Shown: positions 24,701 to 35,602, numbered from the stretch's first letter. The stretch: 64,000 nt of DNA from Anodontia alba (GCA_964016985.1 OZ024823.1:113607459-113671458), one strand, 5' to 3'. A program made the numbers and translations. Notes: a model not told the origin generated them from the sequence alone.

Positions 24701-26671
24701 ATTAGATACACTTGGGCATATTTATTTTTTGCGTATAACGATAACACACACACAAAAAAAATAAATCAGCAAGGCTTGTTTTAACAGTGTATTTAAAAAG
24801 TTAAAATCAAATTTAAGCTCTGACTGATATCGGTTTGTTGTGAAATCGTTGTACGCACGTGTCGGAATGAACGGACCTATCATGATAAACATGCCTTTCT
24901 GTTTAGACGAATTGCTTTTTAAACTCTAAAATTTTAAAATACTCTCTGGATGAAAGATTTCGTCGTAAAGCGACTCAATCTTCAAGCCAAAGTAACAATA
25001 CAAACGTTTATTCCAGTTCCAATCAACTAAATGTTTCTAGTGTAACACTGTGTAGACTAAAATGTCAAATCATCTGTCAGTACTAAGGAACGCTAACAAA
25101 ACAAATAATGTATGTGCTTATCCATTGAATAATGCCTGCTTATATTACCTTTGTTCTATCAACCCTTCCTCCCTGAGTTTCTGAACTGGACTTTTCCATC
25201 TTTGAATCTTGAGAAGTCCATTATCAGGAATAGGGACATCCAAAGCCGTCTCATCGGGTCTACACTGTTTGGAAAGGTATATGTTTAGGTGATTATGGCT
25301 GGAAGGGCTAATGCCTAAAGTTATTTTATTTCAGGTGCCCAGTCACGCCACAACAGACTATTTTACAAGATACTGACAGGGATATGGATATTCTGTGGTC
25401 TGGCTTGGTTAACAATGCTTTTTCATATGGCCGTCCATTTTGTTCAAATAATTACCAATAAAGTAGATGCTGCGTCACATTATGTCAACAAAACTTACGA
25501 CGATCAGAAACAGGTTTGTCATTTAGTGTTGTAATTTCATGCAATCGAACCTCTGGTCGGTGCCTTCGGGAGTTGTGTACCAAGATCCTGATCTATCCTT
25601 GCTACCTCTATATTTTTTTGTTTCTCGTTATTGTTGAGTATTTAGATAAGAACATATTTTATGGTCCTTGGAAACCCTACTCGTGTATTTGTTCACATTA
25701 AGCTTTCAGCTTTAAGTATACCGTTGTATCGACGTTGAGACGACGTTGTATCAGCGCCATGTACCCGTTGGGATTATAGAAGTTGACTTCATGAATAGCT
25801 ACAAGTGATGTCTGTTTGATTCGGTTTGGAAACCATAAATCATTTATCTGTTGCCTTGCGTGCAATGTCTTCTTATACAACGCAATGAGACGGATTTAAT
25901 TTATGTTCGATGCCTTAGATACTATTAACCCTATAAATGCACAAAGCCATTTCGAAGTCGCCGCGATTTCATGACGTGGCGACGAGGTTGCACCGACTTA
26001 GTCACGGCGCAGCAAAACGGATAAAACTTAATATGAAGCACGACCGTCATTCCATGCTAAATGCTTACTGTTTTAGGCTATTCAAAACGTTTATAGTCAA
26101 ACGCGTCATTGTCAGAATAAATTTAATAGCGACGCATAAATATATGAAATGTATGTAAGACGTCATTAAGTTATAATTTATTCATTTTAATCTAATAATA
26201 AGTGCCTTGTATAGATTAAATGAATGGAATATATGCATGTTTACATGAAATCAGAAATCGTTGAAGTATGAAATATATTTCATTTTTTACCTTTTAATTC
26301 GCAGGTGTAGATGTTGCAGTAAATTTACATAATGCATATGCATGTTTTAATGTTTTCTGATAATTCAGTTAAGGCGATGTATTGGTTTCAACATACGATA
26401 TCAGATCTGGACACGGTTTGATAAAATGTGGTGTTCAGCAAAACCTTAAATTGGACATATCTGAAGTTTACTATAGATTTTTATATGATGTTTCCGGTTA
26501 ATTAATAGTTTCCTAAATAAATAGATAAAACAATACGAGTTCATACAAGTCCAAGGTATTTAACTGCATGTACATTTTACGAAATATTATGCTGTTGATT
26601 CAAAGCTTTATACAACTATTTTCTAGGTCTTGAAGTCTTCAAAGAAGGAAGAACAACCTTTGCTTGCGTAA
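15579..26671 (+). CDS. K2P-B: two-pore-domain potassium channel, TALK/KCNK16-like (5 exons)
   Basis: Second tandem paralogue, 286 aa. Coding exons 15579-15720, 18837-18998, 20918-21250, 25335-25513 and 26627-26671; intron phases 1,1,1,0 exactly as in K2P-A. M1 is at about residues 4-26 (YILVGGAIFMTLE); cap NNTC with C52; pore 1 reads T99-S100-V-G-Y-G104-H105, so the filter position that is usually Thr is Ser; M2 GIPLSITMLIGIGERLSRPY; M3 and pore 2 TTVGFGDYVPG; M4 GIWIFCGLAWLTMLFHM; short tail ending EEQPLLA. The length is near the small end for K2P channels and no long regulatory C-tail is present. It is closer in sequence to K2P-C than to K2P-A, for example in TASKKSN, GERLSRPY and FEDWTFL. 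A TTACAG at 15541-15546 may be the acceptor of a 5'UTR intron. Introns hold a 256-bp tandem duplication, a 138-bp minisatellite and several MITEs. Confidence 0.93.
15757..16000. mobile_element. MITE-2 copy B, 3' truncated
   Basis: Left part (GACTCGAACACCGATG) and central hairpin with a stem like copy A; the right end is missing. In intron 1 of K2P-B, 40 bp after exon 1. Confidence 0.75.
16970..18110 (+). repeat. Local duplication pair in K2P-B intron 1
   Basis: 16970-17065 and 17930-18020 share TTTGAAAGCC, GTTACGTTAATTA and TCATCT blocks, and 17190-17210 resembles 18070-18090 (ATTTACKAGRCATTACAT). The duplicated segment covers part of the orphan exon at 17063-17296. Confidence 0.65.
17063..17296 (+). 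CDS. Orphan terminal exon resembling a K2P C-terminus
   Basis: After a clean acceptor (TTTTTCATCTGTCAG) a 77-codon phase-0 reading frame runs to TAA at 17294-17296: NENIITHIKKYEKSPESA..., then TNRSPLLENSCFDN. The RSPLL motif matches the K2P-C tail (RSPLLAN) and the phase matches the exon 4 donors of all three channels. It lies in intron 1 of K2P-B, upstream of any exon 4 of that gene, so the only local exon 4 that could splice to it without crossing another channel's exons is that of K2P-A (7494), which would read across K2P-B exon 1. It could be an alternative last exon of K2P-A, or a remnant of a lost fourth paralogue. A diverged copy of its 5' region is at 17930-18110. Confidence 0.5.
   Translation, partial: NENIITHIKKYEKSPESATITNRSPLLENSCFDNSTRKHESPFTRHYIGDEYKEAKKGYARMLQCYRYAPMTIQKNQ
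18305..18816 (+). repeat. 256-bp direct tandem duplication before K2P-B exon 2
   Basis: Units 18305-18560 and 18561-18816 each begin CTAGATGTAAACAATGA and end near ACGCTGGTAACTYA; moderately diverged. Confidence 0.9.
18837..18998 (+). CDS. K2P-B exon 2 (cap and pore helix 1)
   Basis: Acceptor TTTTTGTATAG; TNNTCVTTKELESF through ESSTFFAVTVITSV plus one base; donor GTATGT. Directly preceded by the second unit of a 256-bp tandem duplication that ends about 20 bp before the exon. Confidence 0.92.
19330..19743 (+). repeat. 138-bp minisatellite, three units
   Basis: Units start at 19330, 19468 and 19606 (TCTAGATGTGCATCCCATGA). The first two look identical and the third has only a few changes (for example CTTCGGG for CTTCAGG), so the expansion is recent. 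Intron 2 of K2P-B. Confidence 0.92.
20015..20410 (+). repeat. Dispersed repeat (GCCTTGGAACGGTCAGTAGGA family), fairly complete copy
   Basis: Landmarks in order: CCACAATATTAAAGCACAGC, GAGGCACCAAAAGAAGG, AACTGCAACAGAGGAA-like, TTGGAACGGTCAGAAGGAAA, GATGCAGCTC, GATCTGAAGCCAGAACACAA. Non-coding. It recurs at 3640-4035, 33215-33850 and 43095-43200 (same strand) and 5540-5670, 22340-22500, 30690-31010, 32990-33230 and 45840-46365 (opposite strand). Confidence 0.7.
20918..21250 (+). CDS. K2P-B exon 3 (filter 1 to filter 2)
   Basis: Acceptor TTTTGTTTCAG; GYGHISPATSGGQLFF through M2/M3 to LTTVGFGDYVP; donor GTATGT. 333 nt. Confidence 0.94.
22687..23011. mobile_element. MITE-3 copy B
   Basis: TACAGTCGACTCTCGTTATC to GAGAGTCTACTGTA; central hairpin with a few mismatches. 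Intron 3 of K2P-B. Confidence 0.87.
23250..23426. mobile_element. MITE with ATTCCATATAT ends
   Basis: About 30-bp inverted ends (ATTCCATATATCCATTAAAG and complement) and an inner hairpin TGTCAGTTTCGATTCTCATC / GATGAGAATTAAAACTGTCA. Intron 3 of K2P-B. Confidence 0.78.
23474..23729 (+). mobile_element. MITE-1 copy 5, shortened stem
   Basis: Both ends are present; one arm of the apex is deleted so the stem reads GGGTACGCGGTTCTAACGAG. In intron 3 of K2P-B. Confidence 0.88.
23845..24113 (+). mobile_element. MITE-1 copy 6, diverged
   Basis: Starts CATCACGTAAACATGTC and ends TGTTTTCGTAATG; the most diverged full-length copy, about 115 bp after copy 5. Confidence 0.85.
24309..24655. mobile_element. 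MITE-2 copy C
   Basis: Best end pair of the family: CAGTCGAACCTCGATGGCTC on the left and TTGAGGTTCGACTG on the right; full hairpin. Confidence 0.87.
25335..25513 (+). CDS. K2P-B exon 4 (M4)
   Basis: Acceptor TTATTTCAG; GAQSRHNRLFYKILTG, M4, then ITNKVDAASHYVNKTYDDQKQ; donor GTTTGT, phase 0. Confidence 0.92.
25712..25775. mobile_element. ACGTTG palindrome element 3, right half only
   Basis: TGTATCGACGTTGAGACGAC to CATGTACCCGTTGGGA; left half absent. Confidence 0.65.
26627..26671 (+). CDS. K2P-B exon 5 (C-terminus and stop)
   Basis: Acceptor ATTTTCTAG; VLKSSKKEEQPLLA then TAA at 26669-26671. Very short, but phase-matched, and the PLLA motif is shared with K2P-C. Confidence 0.8.
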   Translation, partial: VLKSSKKEEQPLLA

Positions 26672-27038
26672 TGCTGGTCATGGTAGTACCAAGCAAGCCA
26701 GACTCTACGATTGTTGAAACATGTCGAAAAAAAGATACCAAATGAAAGAAAAACATCAAGCAACAAGACGACAAAGTAGTTATTTTATCAAAAGTGGTTT
26801 ATATAAACCCAGACACTTGAGTAATGATTTTTTCAGAATTCAGATTATCATATGACAAGGCTGTTATTCAGTGGCGTACAGTCATGTTAAAAAATCGTAT
26901 GACCACACGTTAAATAATACTTTGGCGGGAACAAGTAGCGTCATGACGACGCCCATGTCAACCATGTATTTTATGTTGAACAATTGTCAACTTTAAAGGC
27001 GATAAAATCCAATTTAAAACGGCCGTATGGTAAACAGA

Positions 27039-27131
27039 ATCTTACACTTGTGATCATTTCATATGAACTTGTGAAACTCGCCGAAGGCTCCTTTCATAAT
27101 TTTATATGAAATGACCACGAGTGTAAGATCC
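27039..27131. repeat. Hairpin ATCTTACACT
   Basis: ATCTTACACTTGTGATCATT and AATGACCACGAGTGTAAGAT are inverted partners with a short spacer. Downstream of K2P-B. Confidence 0.7.
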
Positions 27132-27983
27132 TCTTTATAGGCTATATATTTTATCATGCCTATGTAAAGAAAAAAGATAAAGTCTAAACAGAGTCACAGA
27201 GAGCGTTTTGTTTTACGTTGATAGAATGGTGAACTTGATTTTTTTTTTTTTTTTTTTTGGTTTTTATCGGTGTGTAAAGGTCGGAATGAAGGGCTGTTTA
27301 TTGAAGATTTTGAGTAATTTGCGGCATTCACACATCGATAAAATATACAAAAAAAAAAAAAAACAAAACACATTCATGTATTATAATTCCAACTCAGTCA
27401 TCTTTACTTCCAGTGAGTGAAATTGCCTATTTTAGAAATACAGGCAAAGAAAATCGTTCCAAAATTGTTGTTCAGAGGATTTATCAGAGTGAAAATACCG
27501 TTCTGAATTTACCATCGACCAGTCAAATTACGACGAATTCGTATTAGACCGTTGTGTTCGAATCATATATACAAGTCGCAACATCAGAAGCAATCATTAT
27601 GCCAGAAATAAACAGCTATGGTCAATATCAGACCGTACATCGACACATTCCAGTCAGCGTCATTGTGCCTGCTTATAAATTTTGGGTAATATAAAAATTA
27701 TCGAAGATGCCATGGGGCTTCACTGACGACGTACTGACATCTTTTTTCATGTTGCAGGTCCCAACCGTAGACAAGCAAAAAGCATAGAATGTAACTGCTC
27801 TTCTTTCGGCATATTTGAAAAGTACATTTTAATATGGTCGTTACTTAGAAGTGAATAATTGAACTCTGGGACTGACGCAAGCAGATCCATATCAAGTTCT
27901 CAATTTCAAAGGGAAAATCAGACAAATACAACTGACTCTTTCGATGCAAAATTTCAGACTACATTTGTCATCTGCTTTGTTTA

Positions 27984-28132
27984 TTTTTAACAAACTATCG
28001 ATCGGAAAGATGTGTATATGTAAAGTTGAAAGACTGAATGTCAAACAGCGTAGATCTTGATGAGAGGTCTCATGTGGATCCACGTTGTTTGTGAAAACCT
28101 ATTGTTATCGCCTTAGGCAGTGAAAGAGTTAA
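27984..28132. mobile_element. Hairpin element with GAGACGG-type stem, copy 2
   Basis: Same ends as 3409-3567 (TTTTTAACAAACTATCG and GCAGTGAAAGAGTTAA); the stem is partly lost (GAGAGGTCTCATGTGGATCC). Confidence 0.7.
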
Positions 28133-28238
28133 ATTGCTACAAAATAAGAGATGGCAACCAGTTGGCAAACCTTTCCCCAAAAAGGTGGCAACTCATATAT
28201 ATTTGTAACCGTTTACATGATTTGATGCGAAGCCTTAT

Positions 28239-28494
28239 CATCACGAAAACATGCCTATATAATTTTGACCCCCTTAAACCCCACTTTTATACAGTAAAAC
28301 TGAGGTTTACAGGGGTATACATTATTTTTCTTATTTCTGCTTAAAAACATAGAATGTGGGTACTCGTCGAGCGGTTCTAACGAGTACCCACAATCTATGT
28401 TTTGAGAAGAAATATGAAAAATATAAGAATTTTTTATCTGTAAATTTTCAGTTTTTGGAGGTGAAATTTTCAATATATGTGAATAGGCGTAATG
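28239..28494 (+). mobile_element. MITE-1 copy 7, damaged right end
   Basis: The left end is intact; the right end reads GAATAGGCGTAATG, lacking the GTTTTCG of the terminal repeat; the apex is shortened. Confidence 0.86.
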
Positions 28495-29129
28495 TTTCGT
28501 ACCTATGCACCAGTATTTTTTGCATTTGATTAATTTGTTTAAAATATATAGACGATGTCCAGGCAGAGCCAAAGTCACAAAACATAGGCTACCAATTATA
28601 CCAAGAGGAAGTGGAAACAGACTTTGACAAATAGCATATATGCCGCAAACCAAAAATGAAGAACATCACCAGCACCCTCTTGGCCAGCGAAGCGATCATA
28701 ATGCAGAACAGAATCCATAGAACACAATAATATAGTGTAAACCCCAGTTTTACTACATAAAAGTGGAGTCCACTCGGCATAAATGGGTTAATGCCTGCCC
28801 ACATTCCTTTTTGTTTTCTTTCACTTTATTCTGTTTTTTTTTTTTTTTTTTGTTTTTTTGTTTTCCTTCGCTTTTTCTGTATTCCTGTGTCTGCAGCTGT
28901 TTCAGAAGATAAGTGAATGGCTTTGAGCGCGTTAAAACTAGTTTAAGCTCTCGGTAAAATTGTTCTGCTCTGTAGTTCCAAGGCAGTTCCTCAATTACAG
29001 TTCTACTTAACCCATTTATGCCGAATGGACTGTTCTACCATATCTATTTAGACCGGTCCATTTCCAACTGAAGATGTGTCTGGTTTCTTTTAGTATTATT
29101 ACTTATTATAGGAATTCCCGTACTTATGC

Positions 29130-29200
29130 AAACAGTGTAGACCCTGATCAGACGCCGCGTTTTTCGGCGTCTGATCTGGGTCTACACTGTTTGCAAAGGT
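29130..29200. repeat. Hairpin family GTAGACCCTGATCAGACG, best copy
   Basis: Nearly perfect stem around CGCCGCGTTTTTCGGCGTC. Related stems at 2570-2630, 51450-51515 and 59757-59820. Confidence 0.75.
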
Positions 29201-29398
29201 CCCATTAAATAATATACAGGAAACAGGAAAAACACAAGAAGAATCCTGCCGCGAGCAAATACAAGGCCACACAAAGAACACATCTCTAGATCCACCCTTT
29301 AGAACGATCAGTAGTAAAAAAATTAAATTACTGGTACCAAGTTCAAATACTTTCATTTTCCATAGTAAAATGCCTGCAAATTTGCGACAATAGATAGG

Positions 29399-29677
29399 CA
29401 TCACGAAAACACGCCTATATAATTTTGACCCCTTTAAACCCCACTTTTATATGGTAAAACTGGGATTTACAGGGGTATACATTATTTTTCTTCTTTCTGC
29501 TCAAAAACATAGATTGTGGGTACTCGTTAGAACCGTCTCGTCGAGGTGGTTCTAACGAGTACCCACAATCTATGTTTTGAGCAGAAATATGAAAAATATC
29601 AGAAGTTTTTATCGGAAAATTTTCATTTTTTGATGGTAAAATTTTCAGTATATTTGAATAGGCCTGTTTTCGTAATG
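29399..29677 (+). mobile_element. MITE-1 copy 8
   Basis: Complete element with near-perfect central stem (apex GAACCGTCTCGTCGAGGTGG). Confidence 0.9.
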
Positions 29678-29814
29678 GGTAGGTAACATAGAAAATGCAG
29701 ATTTTCAAACAATTCCACTCGTACGTTTGTTTCAGCAGTTTCACAATTTTTTATGAAATACAAATTATCATCACGAAAATATGTCAAATGCTCTAAGTGT
29801 TCCCAAAATAATAC

Positions 29815-30096
29815 CATTACGTACGAAAACACGTCTATTCAAATATTTTGAAAATTTCACTACCAAAAATTGAAAGCTTTTAGATAAAAAGAATCTGATA
29901 TTTTTCATATTTCTGCTCAAAACATAGATTGTAAGTACTCGTTAGAACCGCCTTGCCAAGGCGCTTCTAACGAGTACCCACAATCTAGTTTTTGAGCAGA
30001 AATAAGAAGAATAATATCTACCCTGTAAACCCCAGTTTTACTATATAAAAGTGGGGTTTTAGGGGGTCAAAATTACATAGGTATATTTTTGTGATG
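29815..30096 (-). mobile_element. MITE-1 copy 9, inverted, with 4-bp GTAC insertion in the end
   Basis: Left end reads CATTACGTACGAAAACACG, a duplicated GTAC/TACG step; right end TTTTTGTGATG. A lone MITE-1-like end (CATCACGAAAATATG) sits 45 bp upstream at about 29769. Confidence 0.87.
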
Positions 30097-30290
30097 AGCA
30101 GATTGCTCAAAATAGTACAAGCTTTCCAGGAAGCGTCACGTTCACAGAACATAGCCTATCAATGACACCAAGAGGAGGTGAGGATAAGCTGCGACAGACA
30201 TAACATTAAACAGGACTAACATGAAAAGAAACCCGTAGCAAATACCCACACGGCCATACAAGGAACAAACAACGCTAGAATCACCGCCTT

Positions 30291-30593
30291 TGTTTATGTT
30301 GAGGTTTTACGGCCCAGTCAACCCATTAGGGTCATGTCGAGCGATGTCAGTTTACCTAGCCGCACTTTTACTGGGCAGGTTTAGTCCTCTAAGCGGTTAA
30401 CTAGTACTGTGCACATTCTTTCGCCAGAAACTGACAACTGCCTTTCTTGAATCAGCAGAAGGGAGAAAATGACAGTAGAAAATATTTCGTGATCAAATCT
30501 CCACGAAATAATGTTGCCGACCCGGCGGGGGTCGAACCCGCAACCTCCTGATTACCAGTCGGTCGTGCATCCAACTGAGCCATCAAGGCCGGC
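30291..30593 (-). mobile_element. tRNA-derived SINE-1, copy c, with target duplication
   Basis: Same family; a 14-bp duplication AGAATCACCGCCTT flanks it at 30277-30290 and 30594-30607. The tRNA-like head contains GGGTTCGACCC. Confidence 0.92.
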
Positions 30594-31019
30594 AGAATCA
30601 CCGCCTTAGCACGGCTTTTAGTATTTTTTAATCGATTGCACTTTATCATTCACCCATGTTAACATGGAAAATCATTGTATGGCCCTACACAGAGGCTCCT
30701 TGACTCTTGACTATGATGTTTCACAGATGAGGTCCAAGACTCTTGTGCGGACCGAACATTTATTTGTGATTCGAAGCTGCATCAGTATTAATGATGACGT
30801 TTTGTGCGTGTGAAACTGGCCTGCGTTCAGAAGTGCAAAGTGATAGCGATTGTTTTGCACTTAACCCCTGCTCCTTTTGGTGCTCGTCATTAGGTAGAGG
30901 GATCAAGGACAAAATATTTGCTATCACTTACACTTCTGAACGCAGCCCTGGTTAACCGATTCCAGTAGTTTTCCTACTAACAGTTCCAAGGCGGTTCCTC
31001 TGTTGCAGTTCTTATCGTA

Positions 31020-31297
31020 CATCACGAAAACAAACCTATATAATTTTGACCCCCTTAAACCCCACTTTTATATAGGAAAACTGGGGTTTACAGGGGTATA
31101 CATTAATTTTCTTATTTCTGCTCAAAACATAGATTGTGGGTATTCGTTAGAACCGCCTCATCGAGGCGGTTCTAACGAGTACCTACAATCCTTGTTTTGA
31201 GCAGAAATAAGAAAAGTATCAGAGTTTTTTCATCTGAAAATTTTCATTTTTGGTGGTAAAATTCTCAATATATTTGAATAGGCGTGTTTTCGTAATG
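31020..31297 (+). mobile_element. MITE-1 copy 10
   Basis: Complete copy inserted in a dispersed repeat: flanks ...GCAGTTCTTATCGTA and AGATGG... are continuous in the copy at 33060-33090. Confidence 0.9.
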
Positions 31298-31498
31298 AGA
31301 TGGTTGTTTTTTGTTTTTTTTTTAATATGTGACGTTTGTTTTGTTGTCTTTATTTGTTCCTCAACTCTATTTTCTTTTGGTGCCTCGGAGATGCTGTGTT
31401 TCGTGATTGTGATGTTTCCTGGGTATCATAACTTGTATTTTGTCAATGAAAAACGAAAATAAAAGAGAAATACACAGGAAAGGCTACAATCGTGGAAG

Positions 31499-31752
31499 CA
31501 TTACGAAAACACGCCTATTCAAATACATTGAAAATTTTACAACCAAAAAACGAAAATTTTCAGATAAAATTTTTTTGATATTTTTCATATTTCTGCTCAA
31601 AAATTATATTGTGGGTACTCGTTAGAACCGCCTCGGCGAGGCGGTTCTAACGAGTACCCACAATCTATGTTTCTTTAGCAAAATAAGAAAAATAATGTGT
31701 ACCCCTGTAAACCCAGTTTTACTGTATATTATATTGGCGTGTTTTCGTGATG
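31499..31752 (-). mobile_element. MITE-1 copy 11, inverted, shortened
   Basis: Starts CATTACGAAAACACGCC; the right side is shortened after the GTAAACCCAG motif but keeps the GGCGTGTTTTCGTGATG end. The central stem is perfect at the apex. Confidence 0.88.
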
Positions 31753-31932
31753 AAACTGTATAATATAGGTGGATAATATATGTGGATAAAGTTTAAATGA
31801 ACCAGGTATCGTGCCGCAAAATATAATGCAAACACAGCAAATGTGAATGAAAATATACTGTTTAAGTATAGCCAGACTTGTCATGATATTTCCTTTATCA
31901 CTAAAGATAAATATCCGTAGTGATTTAAACTT

Positions 31933-32118
31933 TACCACTCTCTGGGTTAATTCAGCAATGAATTGATTTTTTTCTTCTATTTTCCCAGAAGGAAGACTTT
32001 GACATTTCATGTATTTTTTTTATAAGAAGGCAATAAAATTGCTTCTTTTCTGAGACAAAATAAGAAAAATATTTCAAAAGGTTGTCTGCTGAAACTTTTA
32101 CCCGGCATGCAGAGCATT
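31933..32118. mobile_element. CTGGGTAAA-ended MITE, copy 2
   Basis: Left ACCACTCTCTGGGTTAATTC and right GAAACTTTTACCCGGCATGC are inverted ends; inner AGAAGGAAGACTTTGACA pairs weakly with the other side. Confidence 0.6.
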
Positions 32119-32139
32119 AATAACATCAATCGATCAACC

Positions 32140-32359
32140 GTTCGTTTCAGACAAAATTTTTTGATATTTTTCGTATTTCTGCTTGAAACATAGATTGCGG
32201 GTACTCGTTAGAACCGCCTCGATGAGGCGGTTCTAACGAGTACCCACAATCTATGTTTTTGAGCAGAAATAAGAAAAATAATGTATACCCCTGTAAACCC
32301 CAGTTTTACTAATGTGGGGTTTAAGGGGGTCAACATTATATAGGCATGTTTTCGTGATG
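32140..32359 (-). mobile_element. MITE-1 copy 12, left end truncated
   Basis: Begins inside the element (TTTCAGACAAAATTTTTTG); complete central hairpin and right end TTTTCGTGATG. Confidence 0.85.
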
Positions 32360-32724
32360 AAAAGTACATGCTGATATGATATCCTATCCTAATAAGGTCA
32401 ATGAAGCGTTGATAACAAGGGGTATATTGTTAAATTTTATCATCTTATTTATTAGTGATGATGGGATTTGCAACATAGTTTCTATCTTTAACATATATGT
32501 TTTCTCGCAACCTTCTTCGAACTGATTTCTGGATGGCTGATAATATATAAAACAAACAAAAGTAAGATTTATGCTTTTTTTTAAGCACCAGTCAAAAGTA
32601 CAGCAGACAACATTTTCAAATATACTCTTAGAGAAAATAAGATTTGGTCATTTCAGCATGAAATGCCGTTATATATTTTAGCTGAAACAAATAATAAAGC
32701 ATTAGACTGTCGGCAGCTACAATT

Positions 32725-32818
32725 TCACGCGGGCACACATCTTGAAATAACGTCGTTTCAACATAAATCAACGTCATCGACGTTGAATCAACGTTGAACG
32801 GTGTGGTTATCAGCGTGT
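32725..32818. mobile_element. ACGTTG palindrome element 4, diverged
   Basis: GCGGGCACACATC, AACGTCGTTTCAACATAAAT, then CATCGACGTTGAATCAACGT; weak right end. Confidence 0.65.
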
Positions 32819-33214
32819 ATCTTGGATTAAGTGGTATGTCGATTTATAGAGAACAAATGAATTCGGATCAAACCATTATTTATATTTATATTTATGCATC
32901 AGAAATAAGGGCGATGTAAGAATCCAGAATTTTAGTTTCACTTCCATTCAACTCGGAAGTTTATTTCGACCCCGTCGCCCATTCGATCCCCCGTCCCTCA
33001 CCCCTCTCCTCGCCCAGCAGTTTTTCTACTGACCGTTCCAAGGCGGTTCCTCTGTTGCAGTTCTTCTGTCTTTGTGCATCGATGGTTTTATATGTGACTT
33101 GTTTTATCATTATTTGTTCCTCATCTCTCGTTTTTTTGTTGTTTTTTTTGGTGCCTTGGGAAGGCTGTGCTTCGTGATGGTAGCATTTCCTGGGTATCTT
33201 CACTTATAATTTTG

Positions 33215-33850
33215 TCAAGAAATGCCACAAATCACGAAGAGAAACTCTCCCGATGCACTAAAAGATTTAGATATGATGAAAAACTAAAGACCGAACAAAC
33301 ACAATAAATGAAAACAACAGACACACAAAGAAAAACTGCAACAGAGGAATCACCTTGGAATGATCAGTAGGAAAAATGGGGAAAGGGGATAAGAAGGATG
33401 GATTGTGCTTTAACCAGTTTAACTCGCACGAAGCCTCGCCCTTAATTCTAATGCAGCTCCAACTACAAATCAGTCAGCGCATGACAAAACCAACAAAATG
33501 GCATGTGCGCCAGCGAAGACTCAGATCAGTCTTCGCTGTTCGCATGAAGAAAGCTTGTATCCTTAGCTACTCGTTGAGCGCTTAGCCAAGTCTCAGATCA
33601 GACTGGGCGGTTGCCCAGTCTGATCGGAGTCTTTGCTGGGCGCACATGCCATTGTGTTGGTTTTGTGATGCGCTGGCTCAAATATATACAGTCCGCTCAG
33701 GAGTCCTTTACCTCATCTATGCAACATCACAGTGAAACACACACAATAAAAATACTGTGGTGAGACAAAGCAAATGGCGCAATGGCGATCTGAAGCCAGA
33801 ACACAAGAAAACTACAAATGGGGCCATGGTGAGCAAGGCAGACATTACAC
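33215..33850 (+). repeat. Dispersed repeat, copy interrupted by a palindrome
   Basis: Same landmarks as 20015-20410, including AACTGCAACAGAGGAATCAC and GATCTGAAGCCAGAACACAA, with the GCGCCCAGCGAAG palindrome inserted at 33485-33675. Confidence 0.7.
33485..33675. repeat. GCGCCCAGCGAAGACTCAGA family, copy nested in a dispersed repeat
   Basis: Inner hairpin TCTCAGATCAGACTGGGCGG/TTGCCCAGTCTGATCGGAGT; it interrupts the dispersed repeat at 33215-33850. Confidence 0.75.
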
Positions 33851-34531
33851 AAGCCACAAAACAAAGAAAAGCAAAGGAACCACACCCTCTCCCCGCAAAA
33901 ATGTGATCACATTGTTAGACAGGGCCCACTGAACACAATAATAAGAAATTTGAACAGGACAAAATACGAAAAAAGCCTAGGAAAGTTGTTGGCAAGACAC
34001 AGTCTACTGTCCTTTTGACATCTCTCGGAAAGACGCTTTTTGCTTTGCGTGTTGTTTTAAATGAAGATATTTTTTACTGATTGACTTAATCTTATCAGAA
34101 ACCATTTGTCTTTTCTGATTCTGTCCTTTCTTCTCAAATATTTACAGTAAAATTAAATTTACGGCCAAAAAATGGTCTTACCTATTAAATTCTATAGTAA
34201 AGTGATTTTTTTAATATTTTGTCTGAGAAAATACTTTTTTATTTTTCTTTGCTGAATTTGAATTATTGGTATTTCACAACAATATTGTGAAAATTTCAGA
34301 AAAAAATGAATAAGCAGAACTTATTGAAAATCTGCCTCCAAGTTACCTACCCTACAGATTTCTGTAAATTTGAATTCATTTTTACTATGGGGAAAAAGTG
34401 AAAATATTTGATTTTTTAAAAACCAATGACTAGATTAAAACTTTTTGGGCATATGTAGTTACGACAAATGGTTTTTGAATTAAATCATGACAACAGTTTG
34501 CAAATTTACCTCTTCTGTGTAAAGCGCCAAG

Positions 34532-34547
34532 CCAAAAAAAAAAACAA

Positions 34548-34580
<33 letters not shown>
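34532..34580 (+). repeat. Poly-A run
   Basis: A-rich with two C interruptions; no upstream retroelement recognised. Confidence 0.9.
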
Positions 34581-34582
<2 letters not shown>

Positions 34583-35507
34583 GACTTTCTGACAGATGTC
34601 GAAAGCAAAGTAACTACAGTTACGATAAATATTTGAAGGCCAACGAATTACAGAAATTAATTTGTCGACGTTCAACAAACTTTACATCTATTTTTCAAAT
34701 ATGGAGTGAAGAGGAGCATTCCTTAACAACACAACTGTTTAAATCAACTCTGCCATGACATCTGTTTAAAGATGAAAAATGACAGGGGCAGATACAAGAG
34801 ACTAGTAGCGTTTTTATACAGTATGTTTTAAATATGACTGATGAATACGGAAAGTAAAACGTCTTCATCTTATTATGATTCTTATTATTATACAAGACTT
34901 TAGTTTCTGAATTAGAATTTACGTGAACAAACAAAAGCAAACATCATATAAAAAAAAAGATTAAGCTTAAGAAAATATATCTTCTTTCTTATACACCTAG
35001 CGAAGTCTCTAATCAAACCACGCATTCATGCAATCTAAACATGATCTTCACTATCCACCTGAAAAGGACTTGGCTCCTATCTTGTCCACAGAATGCGCAG
35101 CGAAGACCCTGATCGGAGCATGTGAATACAAATGCTGATCCGAGTCTTTCCTGAGCTCATATATTTTGGCTCATGTAAGCTCATCATAACTTGTTTGAAA
35201 ATAGCATGTTAGATTTTTAAAATTTAAAGTGCATGGATATACTGTCAAGGGAAGAAACTCTGTCAAAATTGTTTACCTCCTTTCTGAAAAGGGCTGTACC
35301 ATCTGCGAGCAAATTCTTTCAGTTTTGAGTAGAACCTTTTTAGTGGATATCTGTAGTGCAGAAAAGCCAATAGTCATAAATGTAGTTTCCCTCGGCTAGA
35401 ATGGCGGAAAATCTACCAAATATATAAAAACATAAATGGAGACACCCAGGGAATGCCAAGATCACGAAGCACAACTCTCTCAAGGCACAAACATCCGAGT
35501 AAACATT

Positions 35508-35602
35508 CTACATAAATCTATAGCGGGCCGTTATCGGCCCGTCAGGGTAGCTGACGGGCCGATAACGGCCCGCTGTAGATTTATGTAGAATGCTTACTGG
35601 GA
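35508..35602. repeat. Long near-perfect palindrome, copy 1
   Basis: Arms of about 45 bp, from TTCTACATAAATCTATAGCG through GGGCCGTTATCGGCCCGTCA, mirrored around AGGGTAG, to TAGAATGC. GC-rich core in AT-rich DNA. Confidence 0.85.

Noticed and set aside
28255..28653. 132-codon minus-strand open frame as a gene
   Set aside because: It reads through MITE-1 copy 7; similar frames recur wherever MITE-1 occurs (29415-29744, 46624-46833, 56990-57367).
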